64,000 nucleotides of DNA, taken from an uncultured Oscillospiraceae bacterium. GTDB taxonomy: Bacteria; Bacillota; Clostridia; Oscillospirales; Ruminococcaceae. The DNA is taken from contig CAKSEE010000008.1 of the NCBI GenBank assembly GCA_934446455.1, positions 6,418 through 70,417 on the forward strand, read 5' to 3'. The notes beneath the pieces were generated by a model, which saw only the letters and a list, made by a program, of their open reading frames with translations, did not search any database and was not told the DNA's origin. Within the stretch, counting starts at the first letter, position 1. Every line of letters begins with the position of its first letter. Positions 6,203 to 14,901 of this stretch are shown piece after piece. Position numbers and translations under genes: made by a program.

Positions 6203-9187
6203 ATGTTCTGTGAAAACTGCGGAAAGAAGCTCATAAGGGGCTATCAGTTCTGCATGGAATGCGGCACGCCCGTTCCTCCCGAGGAAGAGGAGAAGGAGCA
6301 GCCTGCGGACAGCGCCGCGCAGGGCGGTGCGGAAAACTCCGCGGCAGGCAGTCAGGATAACGCAGCGGTACGCTCCACACCGAGCGTTGAGCCTATAAAT
6401 AACGGAAACGGCACCCTTGTTTTCTGCCAGACCTGCGGTATGCATATGCAGACGTCAACCACCGTCTGCGAAAAGTGCGGAATGCCGCTCGGCGGCTCGC
6501 GCCCCACGGTCAATGTGTCAAACGGAAGCGTTCCGCTTGTAAACAACAACCCGATAGAAAACGAGTTCGGCGGCATATCGGGCATTTCCGACGAGGACAT
6601 CGGGCAGATCAACGACCTGCTTGGCGGCGGCGGACTTGAGGCTGCACCGCAGATAACCTACGGCACCCCGTCCTCGGGCGGAGAAATGGCTGCTATCGGC
6701 AAAAGCACGCAGTCCGAAATAGACGAGCTTACGCGCCAGCTTGAAAGCTTCGGCGCTTCAACGGGAGATATGCCCGCTATAGGCGTTCAGCCCGCGCCCG
6801 TGCAGATGCGCCAGCCCGAGCCTAAGGCAGGCGAAGCGAGAGAGCTTCATGACTTCGCTATGGACCCCGCAGAAGCGCATTCACAGGTGTTCACCGACCC
6901 CACAGACCGCTCCGTTCCAATAATAGAGGGCGGTTCTATGGACGAGGACCCCAACGCCGATGTATCGCTCGACCCATATTCGTTTGTAAACAATGTTCTT
7001 GAGGGCACGGAAACCGCTCCCGCTGCGCCTGCGGCTGAGGAGATTGCTCCCGCAGTTGAGGAGATCGCGCCTCCCATGCAGCCCGAGGACTTTACGCCCG
7101 CTGCTGAGGAGATTGCCCCCGCCGCTGAGGAGATCGCGCCTCCCATGCAGCCCGAGGACTTTACGCCCGCTGCTGAGGAGATTGCCCCCGCAGTTGAGGA
7201 GATCGCGCCTCCCATGCAGCCCGAGGACTTTACGCCCGCTGTTCCTGCGACTGAGGAGATTGCCCCCGCAGTTGAGGAGATCGCGCCTCCCATGCAGCCC
7301 GAGGACTTTACGCCCGCTGTTCCTGCTGAGGAGATTGCCCCCGCCGTTGAGGAGATCGCTCCCCCCATGCAGCCCGAGGACTTTACGCCCGCTGCGCCCG
7401 CTGCTGAGGAGATTGCTCCCGCAGTTGAGGAGATCGCGCCTCCCATGCAGCCCGAGGACTTCGCGGAGGATACCGAGCCGCCTGTTATGCCTGAGTACGT
7501 ACCTCCCGTAATGCCCGAGTATGAAGAACCCGCTCCCGTTATCGAGGACGGCGCGCCCGCGGTGGCTGAAGCGGCTGACGAGCCCGCAAGCCCGACTGCT
7601 GAGAAAGCTCCTGATCCCGCGCCTGCCGCGCCCGATAATCCCATACAGCTTGCACGCCGCCCGCGCGACCCGAACGCTCCCCCCGAGGAGGACCCCGTTC
7701 TCGGCAAGCTCTCCTACTGCCGCAACTGCGGACAGGATATGTACGAAAAGGAGACCGTGTGCAAGAACTGCGGCGCACCGTACAGAGCGCCCAAGAAGCA
7801 CGACGCCTCACTTGACAACAGACTTGGCGGCGGCACGGACGACAAGAAGAAAAAGACCCTTCCCATTATCATTGGCTCTGCGGCGGTTGTTTGCGCGGCA
7901 ATCGTTCTGCTTATCGTAGGTACCAATGCAAAGAAGAACAAGGATAACCTCACAGGAAACGAAACGCTCTCCGTTAATGCGTCCTCTGCAAGCTCTTCCG
8001 CTTCTGCAAGCGCCGAGCCCGAGGACAGCACGCCGAGCGGGGACGCCGCAACACCAGACACGGACGACGCTCCCTCCGTAACAGAGCCCGACGAGGTAAC
8101 TCCGCCCGAAACCGCAGAGGATCCCAACGGCATGCCCGCTGTCGTCGACCCCGAAACCGCTGAGTCCTCCGATCCGAAGCCCGATACTTCAGAGCCGAAG
8201 CCTGCGACTTCCACGCCAAAACCTGCGACCTCCACATCCAAGCCCGCCGTTTCTACTGCGCCAAAGCCCAACACCACAACCACGCCAAGGGCGACTACCA
8301 CCTCCGCAAAGCCCACGCAGACAGGCACGGTAAGCGCAAAGGCGGCTTCGCTTGAAAAGGACCGCGAGAAGATAATGGACGCCGTTGAGAAGATGGCGGC
8401 AGAAGTCGGCAAGATAGATATGCTTGCGCAGAACGTCATTTATACTATGGAGAACGCCTCGGGCAACGCGGAAACCGCCCGCACAGGCTACTACAACCGC
8501 GACTTTGCAAAGAACATCATAAGCTCCATTGACAGCGGAAAGAGCGCGGTAGACGCAGCTATTTCCTCCGCAAAGCCCAAGAACAGCGAGCTTGATTCGG
8601 TTTACAGCCAGCTGTCCACGCTCCAGAAGAAGTACACCGCGTACTATGACTTCATAAAGAGCCCCTCGGGCAGCACCAGCAAGTTCACAAGCTCCTGCTC
8701 TACATACCTGTCGGATTTCACCTCCACGCTCAGCAGCAACTTCAAGTACACAAAGTTCACCTCGAGCTATACCGCGTATGAGACCGCAGAGTCCTATGCG
8801 GCGGCTATGAGCGACGCTATCGCGGCTGCGAACAACGCAGTTTCCGCGTTCAGCACGCTTGAGGGCAAGCTCACCGAGCTTAAGAAGGACAACTTCGACA
8901 CGAACGCCGTTCAGACGCTCTCCAAGAGCGCTAACTCCAAGACCTACGCAAACGCCGCAGCGTACGCGCAGGAAGTGGCGGCATACCGCATTATGCTTGC
9001 AAACCCGCCGTCCGATTATTCGAGCGCTTACAGCTACCTTAAGACGGCAAGCGACAAGCTCAACGCCCTTGTTGGCCTTTACAACATGATTCAGGAGAAC
9101 GACCGCTCGTCGTTCAGCAGCGAAAGCAGCACCTCCATCACCGCCGCAAGAAGCGCGATAAGCTCCGCGACAAAGGAAATATCCTAA
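6203..9187 (+). CDS. Large three-zinc-ribbon repeat protein with membrane anchor and extracellular helical domain
   Basis: A 994-residue protein, not matched to a named family. The start at 6203 has GGAGGT 9 bases upstream; upstream in-frame starts lack this. Order: zinc ribbon at residues 3-20, a second at about 73-92, acidic/Pro repeats at about 278-420 (six copies of EEIAPAVEEIAPPMQPEDF), a third ribbon near 505-525 (YCRNCGQDMYEKETVCKNCG), one transmembrane helix near 553-575, a Ser/Thr/Pro/Lys-rich linker to about 712, and a C-terminal Ser/Ala-rich helical domain. The orientation implied is ribbons and repeats in the cytoplasm, linker and helical domain outside. It stands alone between its promoter and a terminator. 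A signalling or envelope-linking role is inference only. Confidence 0.8.
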   Translation: MFCENCGKKLIRGYQFCMECGTPVPPEEEEKEQPADSAAQGGAENSAAGSQDNAAVRSTPSVEPINNGNGTLVFCQTCGMHMQTSTTVCEKCGMPLGGSRPTVNVSNGSVPLVNNNPIENEFGGISGISDEDIGQINDLLGGGGLEAAPQITYGTPSSGGEMAAIGKSTQSEIDELTRQLESFGASTGDMPAIGVQPAPVQMRQPEPKAGEARELHDFAMDPAEAHSQVFTDPTDRSVPIIEGGSMDEDPNADVSLDPYSFVNNVLEGTETAPAAPAAEEIAPAVEEIAPPMQPEDFTPAAEEIAPAAEEIAPPMQPEDFTPAAEEIAPAVEEIAPPMQPEDFTPAVPATEEIAPAVEEIAPPMQPEDFTPAVPAEEIAPAVEEIAPPMQPEDFTPAAPAAEEIAPAVEEIAPPMQPEDFAEDTEPPVMPEYVPPVMPEYEEPAPVIEDGAPAVAEAADEPASPTAEKAPDPAPAAPDNPIQLARRPRDPNAPPEEDPVLGKLSYCRNCGQDMYEKETVCKNCGAPYRAPKKHDASLDNRLGGGTDDKKKKTLPIIIGSAAVVCAAIVLLIVGTNAKKNKDNLTGNETLSVNASSASSSASASAEPEDSTPSGDAATPDTDDAPSVTEPDEVTPPETAEDPNGMPAVVDPETAESSDPKPDTSEPKPATSTPKPATSTSKPAVSTAPKPNTTTTPRATTTSAKPTQTGTVSAKAASLEKDREKIMDAVEKMAAEVGKIDMLAQNVIYTMENASGNAETARTGYYNRDFAKNIISSIDSGKSAVDAAISSAKPKNSELDSVYSQLSTLQKKYTAYYDFIKSPSGSTSKFTSSCSTYLSDFTSTLSSNFKYTKFTSSYTAYETAESYAAAMSDAIAAANNAVSAFSTLEGKLTELKKDNFDTNAVQTLSKSANSKTYANAAAYAQEVAAYRIMLANPPSDYSSAYSYLKTASDKLNALVGLYNMIQENDRSSFSSESSTSITAARSAISSATKEIS
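7036..7463 (+). repeat. 66-bp-class in-frame tandem repeats
   Basis: Six copies of a unit of about 66 bases encode EEIAPAVEEIAPPMQPEDFTPA. Some are extended by 6-9 bases adding VPAT, VPA or APA. Each unit itself holds two EEIAP half-repeats. The copies are highly similar at DNA level and the reading frame is conserved throughout. Confidence 0.9.
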
Positions 9188-9202
9188 GCTAAGTTACACA
9201 GC

Positions 9203-9232
9203 GCGCCCCCGCAGGCAATTCTGCGGGGGCGC
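9203..9232. terminator. Strong terminator between convergent genes
   Basis: GCGCCCCCGCAG (9203-9214) pairs perfectly with CTGCGGGGGCGC (9221-9232), followed by TTTTGTTA on the plus strand. It sits 15 bases past the large repeat gene and just beyond the end of the convergent NUDIX gene (9238). Confidence 0.85.
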
Positions 9233-9237
9233 TTTTG

Positions 9238-9723
9238 TTATCTGCCGTCGTTTACATACCGCTCAAAGCTCTCGGGGATACCGCCGCAAATCACCCGCTT
9301 TAAGAGCGAGGGTCTGACGTCGTACTCGTCCAGCCTGTCGAGCGGCAGCCAGTACAGCCGCTCGCGCTCGCCGTCGGCTGTAACGCTCTGCGCCGAATAC
9401 TCGCGCTTTTCCGTGCATTTCATAAGGTAGTAAAGCTCCAGCGTGTGGCACGCAAGCCCGTCTACAGAGCCGTCCTCGCCGTGAAAGAAGTTCTCCACCA
9501 GAAACAGCGGGCGCACCACCTCAAAGCGCTCTCCTATTTCTTCAAGCACCTCGCGCACCACCGCCTCGTCGGAGCGCTCGCCGATATGAACGCCGCCGCC
9601 CACGCTGTAGTAATACCCGCCGCGCTCCGTCCGCGCAAAAAGCGCGCAGCCGTCCGCCACGATAACAGCGCCCACCCTGTACCTGAACCATGCGCCGTCT
9701 GCGGTCATGCAGCAATCCTTCAT
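9238..9723 (-). CDS. NUDIX hydrolase
   Basis: A 161-residue NUDIX-fold phosphohydrolase. The NUDIX box runs from GGVHIGE through REVLEEIGE, with the Mg-binding glutamates of REVLEE intact. The start at 9723 is chosen for AGGAGG just upstream; an ATG-like start at 9753 lies inside the upstream gene. The substrate cannot be read from sequence; a nucleoside diphosphate derivative is the family default. It is the last gene of folC-YgjP-NUDIX, 8 bases after the metallopeptidase stop. Confidence 0.9.
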   Translation of the reverse strand: MKDCCMTADGAWFRYRVGAVIVADGCALFARTERGGYYYSVGGGVHIGERSDEAVVREVLEEIGERFEVVRPLFLVENFFHGEDGSVDGLACHTLELYYLMKCTEKREYSAQSVTADGERERLYWLPLDRLDEYDVRPSLLKRVICGGIPESFERYVNDGR

Positions 9724-9731
9724 ATGTCCTC

Positions 9732-10421
9732 CTATTTCAGCAGTCCGTTCCACCGCCTGTATTCGGGGCAGAAGCGCTCCACAAGCGCGTAAAACGCGGG
9801 GGAGTGGTCGTGCTGCCAGTAATGCGCATATTCGTGCCAGAATACCGAAAGCACCGTTTCACGCGGGTAGGCGTAAAGCTGAAAGTTTATCGAAATATGC
9901 CCGCGCGTGTAGGAGCAGCTCCCCCAGCGGCTTTTCATGTCCTTTATCGTTATCCTTGTCGGCGGGGGGACAAGTCCCGCTGCGGTAAGCTGCGCGCGCA
10001 CCTGCTTGTCAAGCTCGGCGCACAGCCGCGCAAAGTTCGCCGCAAGCTCATTTCTGATAAGCCCGCGCAGCCACTCCTCGTCGTTTGCACGGCAGGAAAA
10101 AACGCGCATTTCCCCCTGCTCCAGCACCGCCGCCTCACGCGCGCTCGCTATTATCCTCACGGGCATCCCCCGCCCCAGCCACTTCACGCTTTCAAGCGTT
10201 ACCTTGCCTCGCCGCTCCCTTTCGGAAAGCCGCTCCGCCGCCGCCAGCAAAAACTCCGCGCGCTCTGTCAGCAGCTGCTCTATGCGCTTTACAGCAACTC
10301 TGCCGCTCGCGGAAACATACACCACCCCGTCGGGCTTTACGCGGAAATTGATGTTGCGCACGGGCTTTCGCGTAAGCTCGTAGCAAAGCTCCCTGCCGTC
10401 GGGCAGGCGCAGCCGCTTCAT
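9732..10421 (-). CDS. YgjP-like (SprT/DUF45) metallopeptidase
   Basis: A 229-residue protein of the YgjP/DUF45 zinc metallopeptidase-like family. The C-terminal half holds KDMKSRWGSCS and the zinc motif HEYAHYWQHDHSPAF (HExxH plus a downstream His), typical of M48-like gluzincins. The start ATG at 10421 overlaps the folC stop as ATGA, indicating translational coupling. Substrate and role are not established for the bacterial family. Confidence 0.88.
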   Translation of the reverse strand: MKRLRLPDGRELCYELTRKPVRNINFRVKPDGVVYVSASGRVAVKRIEQLLTERAEFLLAAAERLSERERRGKVTLESVKWLGRGMPVRIIASAREAAVLEQGEMRVFSCRANDEEWLRGLIRNELAANFARLCAELDKQVRAQLTAAGLVPPPTRITIKDMKSRWGSCSYTRGHISINFQLYAYPRETVLSVFWHEYAHYWQHDHSPAFYALVERFCPEYRRWNGLLK

Positions 10422-11677
10422 AATCGACCCCCGACAAGCAGAGCGCGCAGCTGAGCCGCCATGTAAAGCGACCCGCCGATAAACAGCAGTCCGCCCTCGC
10501 CGGTAAGGGCAATAGCGCGCTCCAGCGCTTCGGCAGGGGAGTGAGCGGACTCGCACGCGCAGTATTGCGCGCCCGTGGCGCACAGACTCTCCGCCGCAAC
10601 GGCATTCGGCGCAAACCCGTCAAGAAACACCGCCCGCTCAAAGCACGGCAGGATAACACCAAGCGCGCTCTCGTAGTCCTTTGTGTCTATCATGCCGATA
10701 AGGGCGGTTTTGGGGCGCGGGTCGGACTTAAGCACCGCGCGCGCCGCCTCCATTGCCTGCGGGTTATGCCCGCCGTCAAGTATTATGTCGGGGCAGCCTC
10801 TGCGGGAAATGCGCTCGAGCCGCGCGGGCATTTTCGCCCTTGCAAAGCCGCCGAGAGCGCGGGCGAAATCCACCTCGGGCAGGGCGCGCAGCGCCTCCGC
10901 TGCAGTAAGCGCGTTGCTTATCTGGTGCGCGCCGCACATTGCCGTGCGCACGCTCACGCCGCGGTAGGTGAAGCTGCTGCCCCACAGCCCGCTTTCAACG
11001 TCCTTAAGCTCGCCCATGTCGGGGACTATGAGCCGCGCGCCCGTTTCAGCGCACTTTTGCTCTATTACCGCCATTGCCTGCAGGCATATCCCCGCCGCCG
11101 CTATAACGCTGCCGCCCTTTATTACGCCGCTCTTGCTGCGCGCTATCTCAGCGTGCGTGCCGCCGAGTATCGCGGTGTGGTCAAGCCCTATCGAGGTGAA
11201 CACCGCAGCCTCGGGGCAGGGGATAACGTTGGTGCAGTCAAGCGTGCCGCCTATTCCCGCTTCTATTACACAGCGGTCGGCACGCCCCGCAAAGTACATA
11301 AAGCATACCGCCGTAAGCAGCTCAAACTGCGAAAAGGCGCGGTTCTCGCACTCCTCCACAGCCCCTGCAACCCCCGTCATAAGCCGCGCAAAGTCCTCCT
11401 CGGGGATAAACTCCCCGTCAAGCGTTATGCGCTCCCTTATGTCGATGATATAGGGCGACGTAAAGCGCCCCGTGCGGTATCCGCACGCGCTCAGCCCCTG
11501 CGCTGTATACTCCGCGACAGAGCCCTTGCCGTTCGTCCCCACGATATGCACGCACTTCAAAGCGCGCTCGGGGTTGCCAAGCCGCACGCAGAGCGCCTTA
11601 AAGCGCGACAGGTCCTTGACGGGCGCGCCCTGCTTTGAAAATCCCGCCAGATATTTTAAGCTTTCGTTGTAGTCCAT
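10418..11677 (-). CDS. folC: Folylpolyglutamate synthase / dihydrofolate synthase
   Basis: ATP-dependent Mur-ligase-family enzyme that adds glutamate to dihydropteroate and to folates. At 419 residues it has normal length. The P-loop is HIVGTNGKGS (residues 44-53), followed by TSPYIIDIRERI, which fits the substrate loop, and ILDGGHNPQAM in the C-terminal domain. It is first in a three-gene run with the YgjP-like peptidase and a NUDIX hydrolase. I find no convincing promoter in the short gap after the upstream terminator, so its promoter is unassigned. Confidence 0.95.
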   Translation of the reverse strand: MDYNESLKYLAGFSKQGAPVKDLSRFKALCVRLGNPERALKCVHIVGTNGKGSVAEYTAQGLSACGYRTGRFTSPYIIDIRERITLDGEFIPEEDFARLMTGVAGAVEECENRAFSQFELLTAVCFMYFAGRADRCVIEAGIGGTLDCTNVIPCPEAAVFTSIGLDHTAILGGTHAEIARSKSGVIKGGSVIAAAGICLQAMAVIEQKCAETGARLIVPDMGELKDVESGLWGSSFTYRGVSVRTAMCGAHQISNALTAAEALRALPEVDFARALGGFARAKMPARLERISRRGCPDIILDGGHNPQAMEAARAVLKSDPRPKTALIGMIDTKDYESALGVILPCFERAVFLDGFAPNAVAAESLCATGAQYCACESAHSPAEALERAIALTGEGGLLFIGGSLYMAAQLRALLVGGRL

Positions 11678-11710
11678 GTTCTTTCGCCCCGATTTACAAT
11701 TAAGATAAAA

Positions 11711-11741
11711 CGGGTCGGCAGGAATGAAGCCCGCCGACCCG
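11711..11741 (-). terminator. Terminator of the RING-GT-TrkH-TrmN6-RsmI run
   Basis: On the minus strand CGGGTCGGC (11733-11741) pairs with GCCGACCCG (11711-11719), then TTTTATCTT. It separates the long upstream run from folC. Confidence 0.85.
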
Positions 11742-11746
11742 CGCTT

Positions 11747-11923
11747 TCAGTGCCAGCCGCACTCGTCGTAGTCCTTCCATTTTTCGTTGTAGCGCAGCTC
11801 GTCGCCAAGCTTCATGCAGATGTAGGCTACAGCCGCAGCCACGATGATAACCGCGCCGATTATCGGAAGCACCGCCGTTGCAAACGGGCCTACTCTCGGC
11901 TTTGTGATGTTCTTGTTCTCCAT
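11747..11923 (-). CDS. 58-residue single-pass membrane protein, unrecognised
   Basis: A short ORF supported by AAAGGAG 7 bases before its ATG, tight spacing after rsmI (12 bases) and a terminator just downstream. The protein has a basic N-terminus (MENKNITKPRVGPF), one hydrophobic helix at residues about 16-37 (VLPIIGAVIIVAAAVAYICM) and a charged, aromatic tail (LRYNEKWKDYDECGWH). I recognise no family. It may be a regulatory micropeptide or a membrane partner of TrkH, encoded in the same run; that is speculation. Confidence 0.7.
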   Translation of the reverse strand: MENKNITKPRVGPFATAVLPIIGAVIIVAAAVAYICMKLGDELRYNEKWKDYDECGWH

Positions 11924-11935
11924 AATGTTCTCCTT

Positions 11936-12784
11936 TCAGTCCTGCTGTGACATAAGATACGAATAGATGTCGCGCTTCGGCAGCCCCGAGGCCGCCGCAG
12001 CCTCCTTGCAGGCGTCCGACAGGCGCATTCCGCCGTCGGCAAGTCCCTGTGCAAGCTGCGCCGCCTGCTCGAGCGATAGCTGCTCCTGCGCGCTCTCGTG
12101 CGCGCCCTCTACCACTATAACGTATTCGCCGCGCGGCTCGGTATCGTCGCACATGGCGCACAGCTGCGAAAGCGTGCCGCGCACCACCTGCTCGTGCAGC
12201 TTTGTAAGCTCCCTGCAGAGCGCCGCGCTGCGCTCGCCAAGCGCCTGCGCCATGTCCGCAAGCGTTTTTTGCAGCTTGTGCGGCGCCTCGTAAAACACAA
12301 GCGTATGCGGCAGCGCCTTTACCTGCGCCAGCCGCTCGGCGCGCTCCTTTTTGCCAACGGGCAGAAAGCCCTCAAACGTAAAGCGCGCGGTGTCTATGCC
12401 GCTCACCGCTACCGCCGCCACCGCCGCGCTGCACCCCGGTATCACCTCCACGTGGATGCCCTGCTCGTAGCACCTGCCCACAAGGTAGTATCCGGGGTCG
12501 GATATGCACGGCATACCCGCGTCGCTTACAAGCGCTACGTTTTTGCCCTCACCCAGAAGCTCGAGAATGCGCACGCCCTTTTCCGCCTCAAGCGGCTTGT
12601 AGTAGCTCAGCAGCGGCTTTTTTATGCCAAAGTGCGTTAGCAGCTTCATCGTGACGCGCGTGTCCTCCGCCGCTATATAATCGGCTTTTTCAAGCGTTTC
12701 TATGCCGCGCGGGGAAAAATCCGACAGATTTCCTATCGGCGTCCCCACGAGCGACAGTCTGCCAAACCCTGTGTTATCACTCAT
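11936..12784 (-). CDS. rsmI: 16S rRNA (cytidine-1402-2'-O)-methyltransferase
   Basis: SAM-dependent enzyme that 2'-O-methylates C1402 in the 16S decoding centre. 282 residues from the ATG at 12784. The tetrapyrrole-methylase fold is shown by LSLVGTPIGNLSD at the start, AAEDTRVT, SDAGMPCISDPGY and VIPGCSAAVAA, all hallmark segments of the family. The ATG lies 8 bases inside the end of trmN6, so the two are overlapped and probably coupled. Pairing of rsmI with a trmN6-type gene is usual in Firmicutes. Confidence 0.95.
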   Translation of the reverse strand: MSDNTGFGRLSLVGTPIGNLSDFSPRGIETLEKADYIAAEDTRVTMKLLTHFGIKKPLLSYYKPLEAEKGVRILELLGEGKNVALVSDAGMPCISDPGYYLVGRCYEQGIHVEVIPGCSAAVAAVAVSGIDTARFTFEGFLPVGKKERAERLAQVKALPHTLVFYEAPHKLQKTLADMAQALGERSAALCRELTKLHEQVVRGTLSQLCAMCDDTEPRGEYVIVVEGAHESAQEQLSLEQAAQLAQGLADGGMRLSDACKEAAAASGLPKRDIYSYLMSQQD

Positions 12785-13487
12785 ACAGCCTTGAATACTC
12801 CTCCGTGTACGACTTGTCGTCATTGCGCAGAATCATGGGCTTTTCTACCACCATGCCCGACTTTGCGCCCTTTTTGCCCGTTATAAGGAACAGCCACGGG
12901 CGGTCGAGAATGCTGTTATGTACAAAGGTTATGCTCTTAGGCTCTATCTTATTTTCGCGCATGGAGTTTATAACGTCCGACAGGCGCTCGGGACGGTGGC
13001 ACATCTTAAGCAGCCCGCCGTATTTAAGCAGCCTGCCCGCCGCCGCGCATACGTCGCCCACGGTGCACATAAGCTCGTGCCGCGCTATCGCCTGCGGGCG
13101 CGAGGTCTTTTCAAAGCCCGAGCCGCCCGTCATGTAGGGCGGGTTTGCCGTTACTATGTCAACGGTTTCATACGCTATAAGCGACTGTGGCATTTCGCGC
13201 AGGTCCGCAAGAATGGGCTGTACCATGTTTTCAAGCGAGTTTTCCTTTACGGTGCGACTGAGAAGCTCGATTGCCTCCTGCTGTATATCTACCGCATAAA
13301 TAAGGTGCGGCTTAACGTTCTTGCAGAAAATAAGCGGGATTATGCCACAGCCGGTGCAGAGGTCGCACACCACGCTGTCGGGGCGCACGCATGCATAATA
13401 AGCGAGAATGAACGCGTCCGTGCCGAAGCGGTGGTCCTCCGAAACATACATCTTGATGTTTCCCAAAGCAAAGGTTTCTGTATCCAT
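12777..13487 (-). CDS. trmN6: tRNA1(Val) (adenine-37-N6)-methyltransferase-like protein
   Basis: A 236-residue class I SAM methyltransferase of the TrmN6/YfiC group. It shows DHRFGTDAFILAYY, the SAM loop DLCTGCGIIPL and the N6-adenine motif NPPYMTGGSG. The family modifies A37 of tRNA1(Val) in Enterobacteria; the exact target in Clostridia is inferred. It lies 31 bases after trkH and overlaps rsmI. Confidence 0.88.
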   Translation of the reverse strand: MDTETFALGNIKMYVSEDHRFGTDAFILAYYACVRPDSVVCDLCTGCGIIPLIFCKNVKPHLIYAVDIQQEAIELLSRTVKENSLENMVQPILADLREMPQSLIAYETVDIVTANPPYMTGGSGFEKTSRPQAIARHELMCTVGDVCAAAGRLLKYGGLLKMCHRPERLSDVINSMRENKIEPKSITFVHNSILDRPWLFLITGKKGAKSGMVVEKPMILRNDDKSYTEEYSRLYE

Positions 13488-13518
13488 TTTGTTCCTCCTG
13501 TTTTACGGGAAGCCCGTT

Positions 13519-14889
13519 TTATCCTATAAGAATGTGTCCGTCGGGGACGATGATATCCTTTCTCTTTTTGGTGTTGAGCACAAGCGACATCACAAGCGAC
13601 ACGGGTCCCACGCGCCCCGTGAACATCGTGAGCACCAGCAGAACCCTGCCCGCAGTTCCCGCCACAGCTGTCGTTCCCGCCGAAAGCCCCGTGGTGGAGA
13701 ACGCCGATACCGCCTCGAAAAGGCACTGCACCGCGCCGCCGCCCTTAACGTCGTTGGGCGTTGAAAAGTAGAGCGCGCCGAAGCATATGCCAACCGCAAG
13801 CATCGAAAGCACCGTGATAACAAGCGTGCGGTATACCGTAAGCTTGTCTATTTTCCGTCCGAACACCTCTACGTCGTTTTTGGCGCGCATATAGCTCGCT
13901 ACGGTCATTATAAGCACCAGCAGGGTGGTGACTTTTATTCCGCCGCCCGTTGAAGCGGGCGCCGCGCCAATGAACATAAGCAGCACCGTTCCAAGCTGTG
14001 AGAACTCCGTCATGCCCTCAACGGATATCGAGTTGTAACCCGCCGTTCTTGCCGTGACAGACGAGAAAAAGGCGTTCAGCAGCTTCTCGCCGAAGTTCAT
14101 GCCGCCTAATGTCTGCGGGTTGTTCCACTCAGCCGCAAGGTAAAATACCGTGCCGCCCGCCACAAGCACCGCAGTCATCACAAGCACCGCGCGCGAGTGC
14201 AGGCTGAGCTTCTTCACCGTGCGTATGTTCAGGAAGTTCTCCCACACGATAAAGCCAAGCCCGCCGATGATTATAAGCAGCGATATCGTTATAAGCACCA
14301 CGGGTTCCGACTGAAACGCCGTAAGGCTCGAAAACTGCCCCTCCATACCAAGCAGGTCAAACCCCGCGTTGCAGAACGCCGTAACGCTCATGAAAACGCT
14401 TATCCACACGCCGTATGCGCCGTATCGCGGCACAAACACAAACGCCATTGCCACAGCGCCGCAAAGCTCAAATATAAGCGAATACTTCATTATGCTCACG
14501 AGTATGCGCCGCCCGCCCTCAAAGCTGCTTTCTGTAAGGTCGCCCGCAGCGTTTTTAAGCGTGCGGTAGCCCAGCTTCTTTCCCGCGGCAATGTTAAAGA
14601 ACGTAATGAGCGTTACAAACCCAAGTCCGCCCGTCTGTATAAGCAGCGCTATTACGCCCTGCCCGAAAAGCGACCAGTGCGTGAACGTATCGTAAACGAT
14701 AAGCCCCGTTACGCACGTTGCAGACGTTGCCGTGAAAAGGCAGTCGAAAAACGGCGTGAACACCCTCTCCTTTGAGGATATGGGCAGGCACAGCAGCACT
14801 GCGCCCACGACTATTATCGCCAGGAATCCTATGACGAGCGTCCTCGCGGGGTCAAGCCGCGCGCCCCTCGCCTTTGAAAGAACAGGCAT
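13519..14889 (-). CDS. trkH: TrkH/KtrB-family K+ transporter subunit
   Basis: The pore subunit of a potassium uptake system in the cell membrane, 456 residues. The four pore-loop repeats can be seen: TSATCVTGL, TAFCNAGFDL, SVTARTAGYNS and SAFSTTGLSAG, each carrying the filter glycine. The cytosolic regulator (TrkA/KtrA, NAD-binding) is not in the window and must be elsewhere. Position within a run of glycosyltransferase and RNA methyltransferase genes, 12 bases after a GT-C gene, implies co-transcription rather than a shared function. Confidence 0.93.
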   Translation of the reverse strand: MPVLSKARGARLDPARTLVIGFLAIIVVGAVLLCLPISSKERVFTPFFDCLFTATSATCVTGLIVYDTFTHWSLFGQGVIALLIQTGGLGFVTLITFFNIAAGKKLGYRTLKNAAGDLTESSFEGGRRILVSIMKYSLIFELCGAVAMAFVFVPRYGAYGVWISVFMSVTAFCNAGFDLLGMEGQFSSLTAFQSEPVVLITISLLIIIGGLGFIVWENFLNIRTVKKLSLHSRAVLVMTAVLVAGGTVFYLAAEWNNPQTLGGMNFGEKLLNAFFSSVTARTAGYNSISVEGMTEFSQLGTVLLMFIGAAPASTGGGIKVTTLLVLIMTVASYMRAKNDVEVFGRKIDKLTVYRTLVITVLSMLAVGICFGALYFSTPNDVKGGGAVQCLFEAVSAFSTTGLSAGTTAVAGTAGRVLLVLTMFTGRVGPVSLVMSLVLNTKKRKDIIVPDGHILIG

Positions 14890-14901
14890 TGTTTACCTCC
14901 G

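Noticed and set aside
7036..7463. Regular repeats considered as a CRISPR array
   Set aside because: There are no unique spacers, units are in frame with the surrounding gene and encode one peptide motif.
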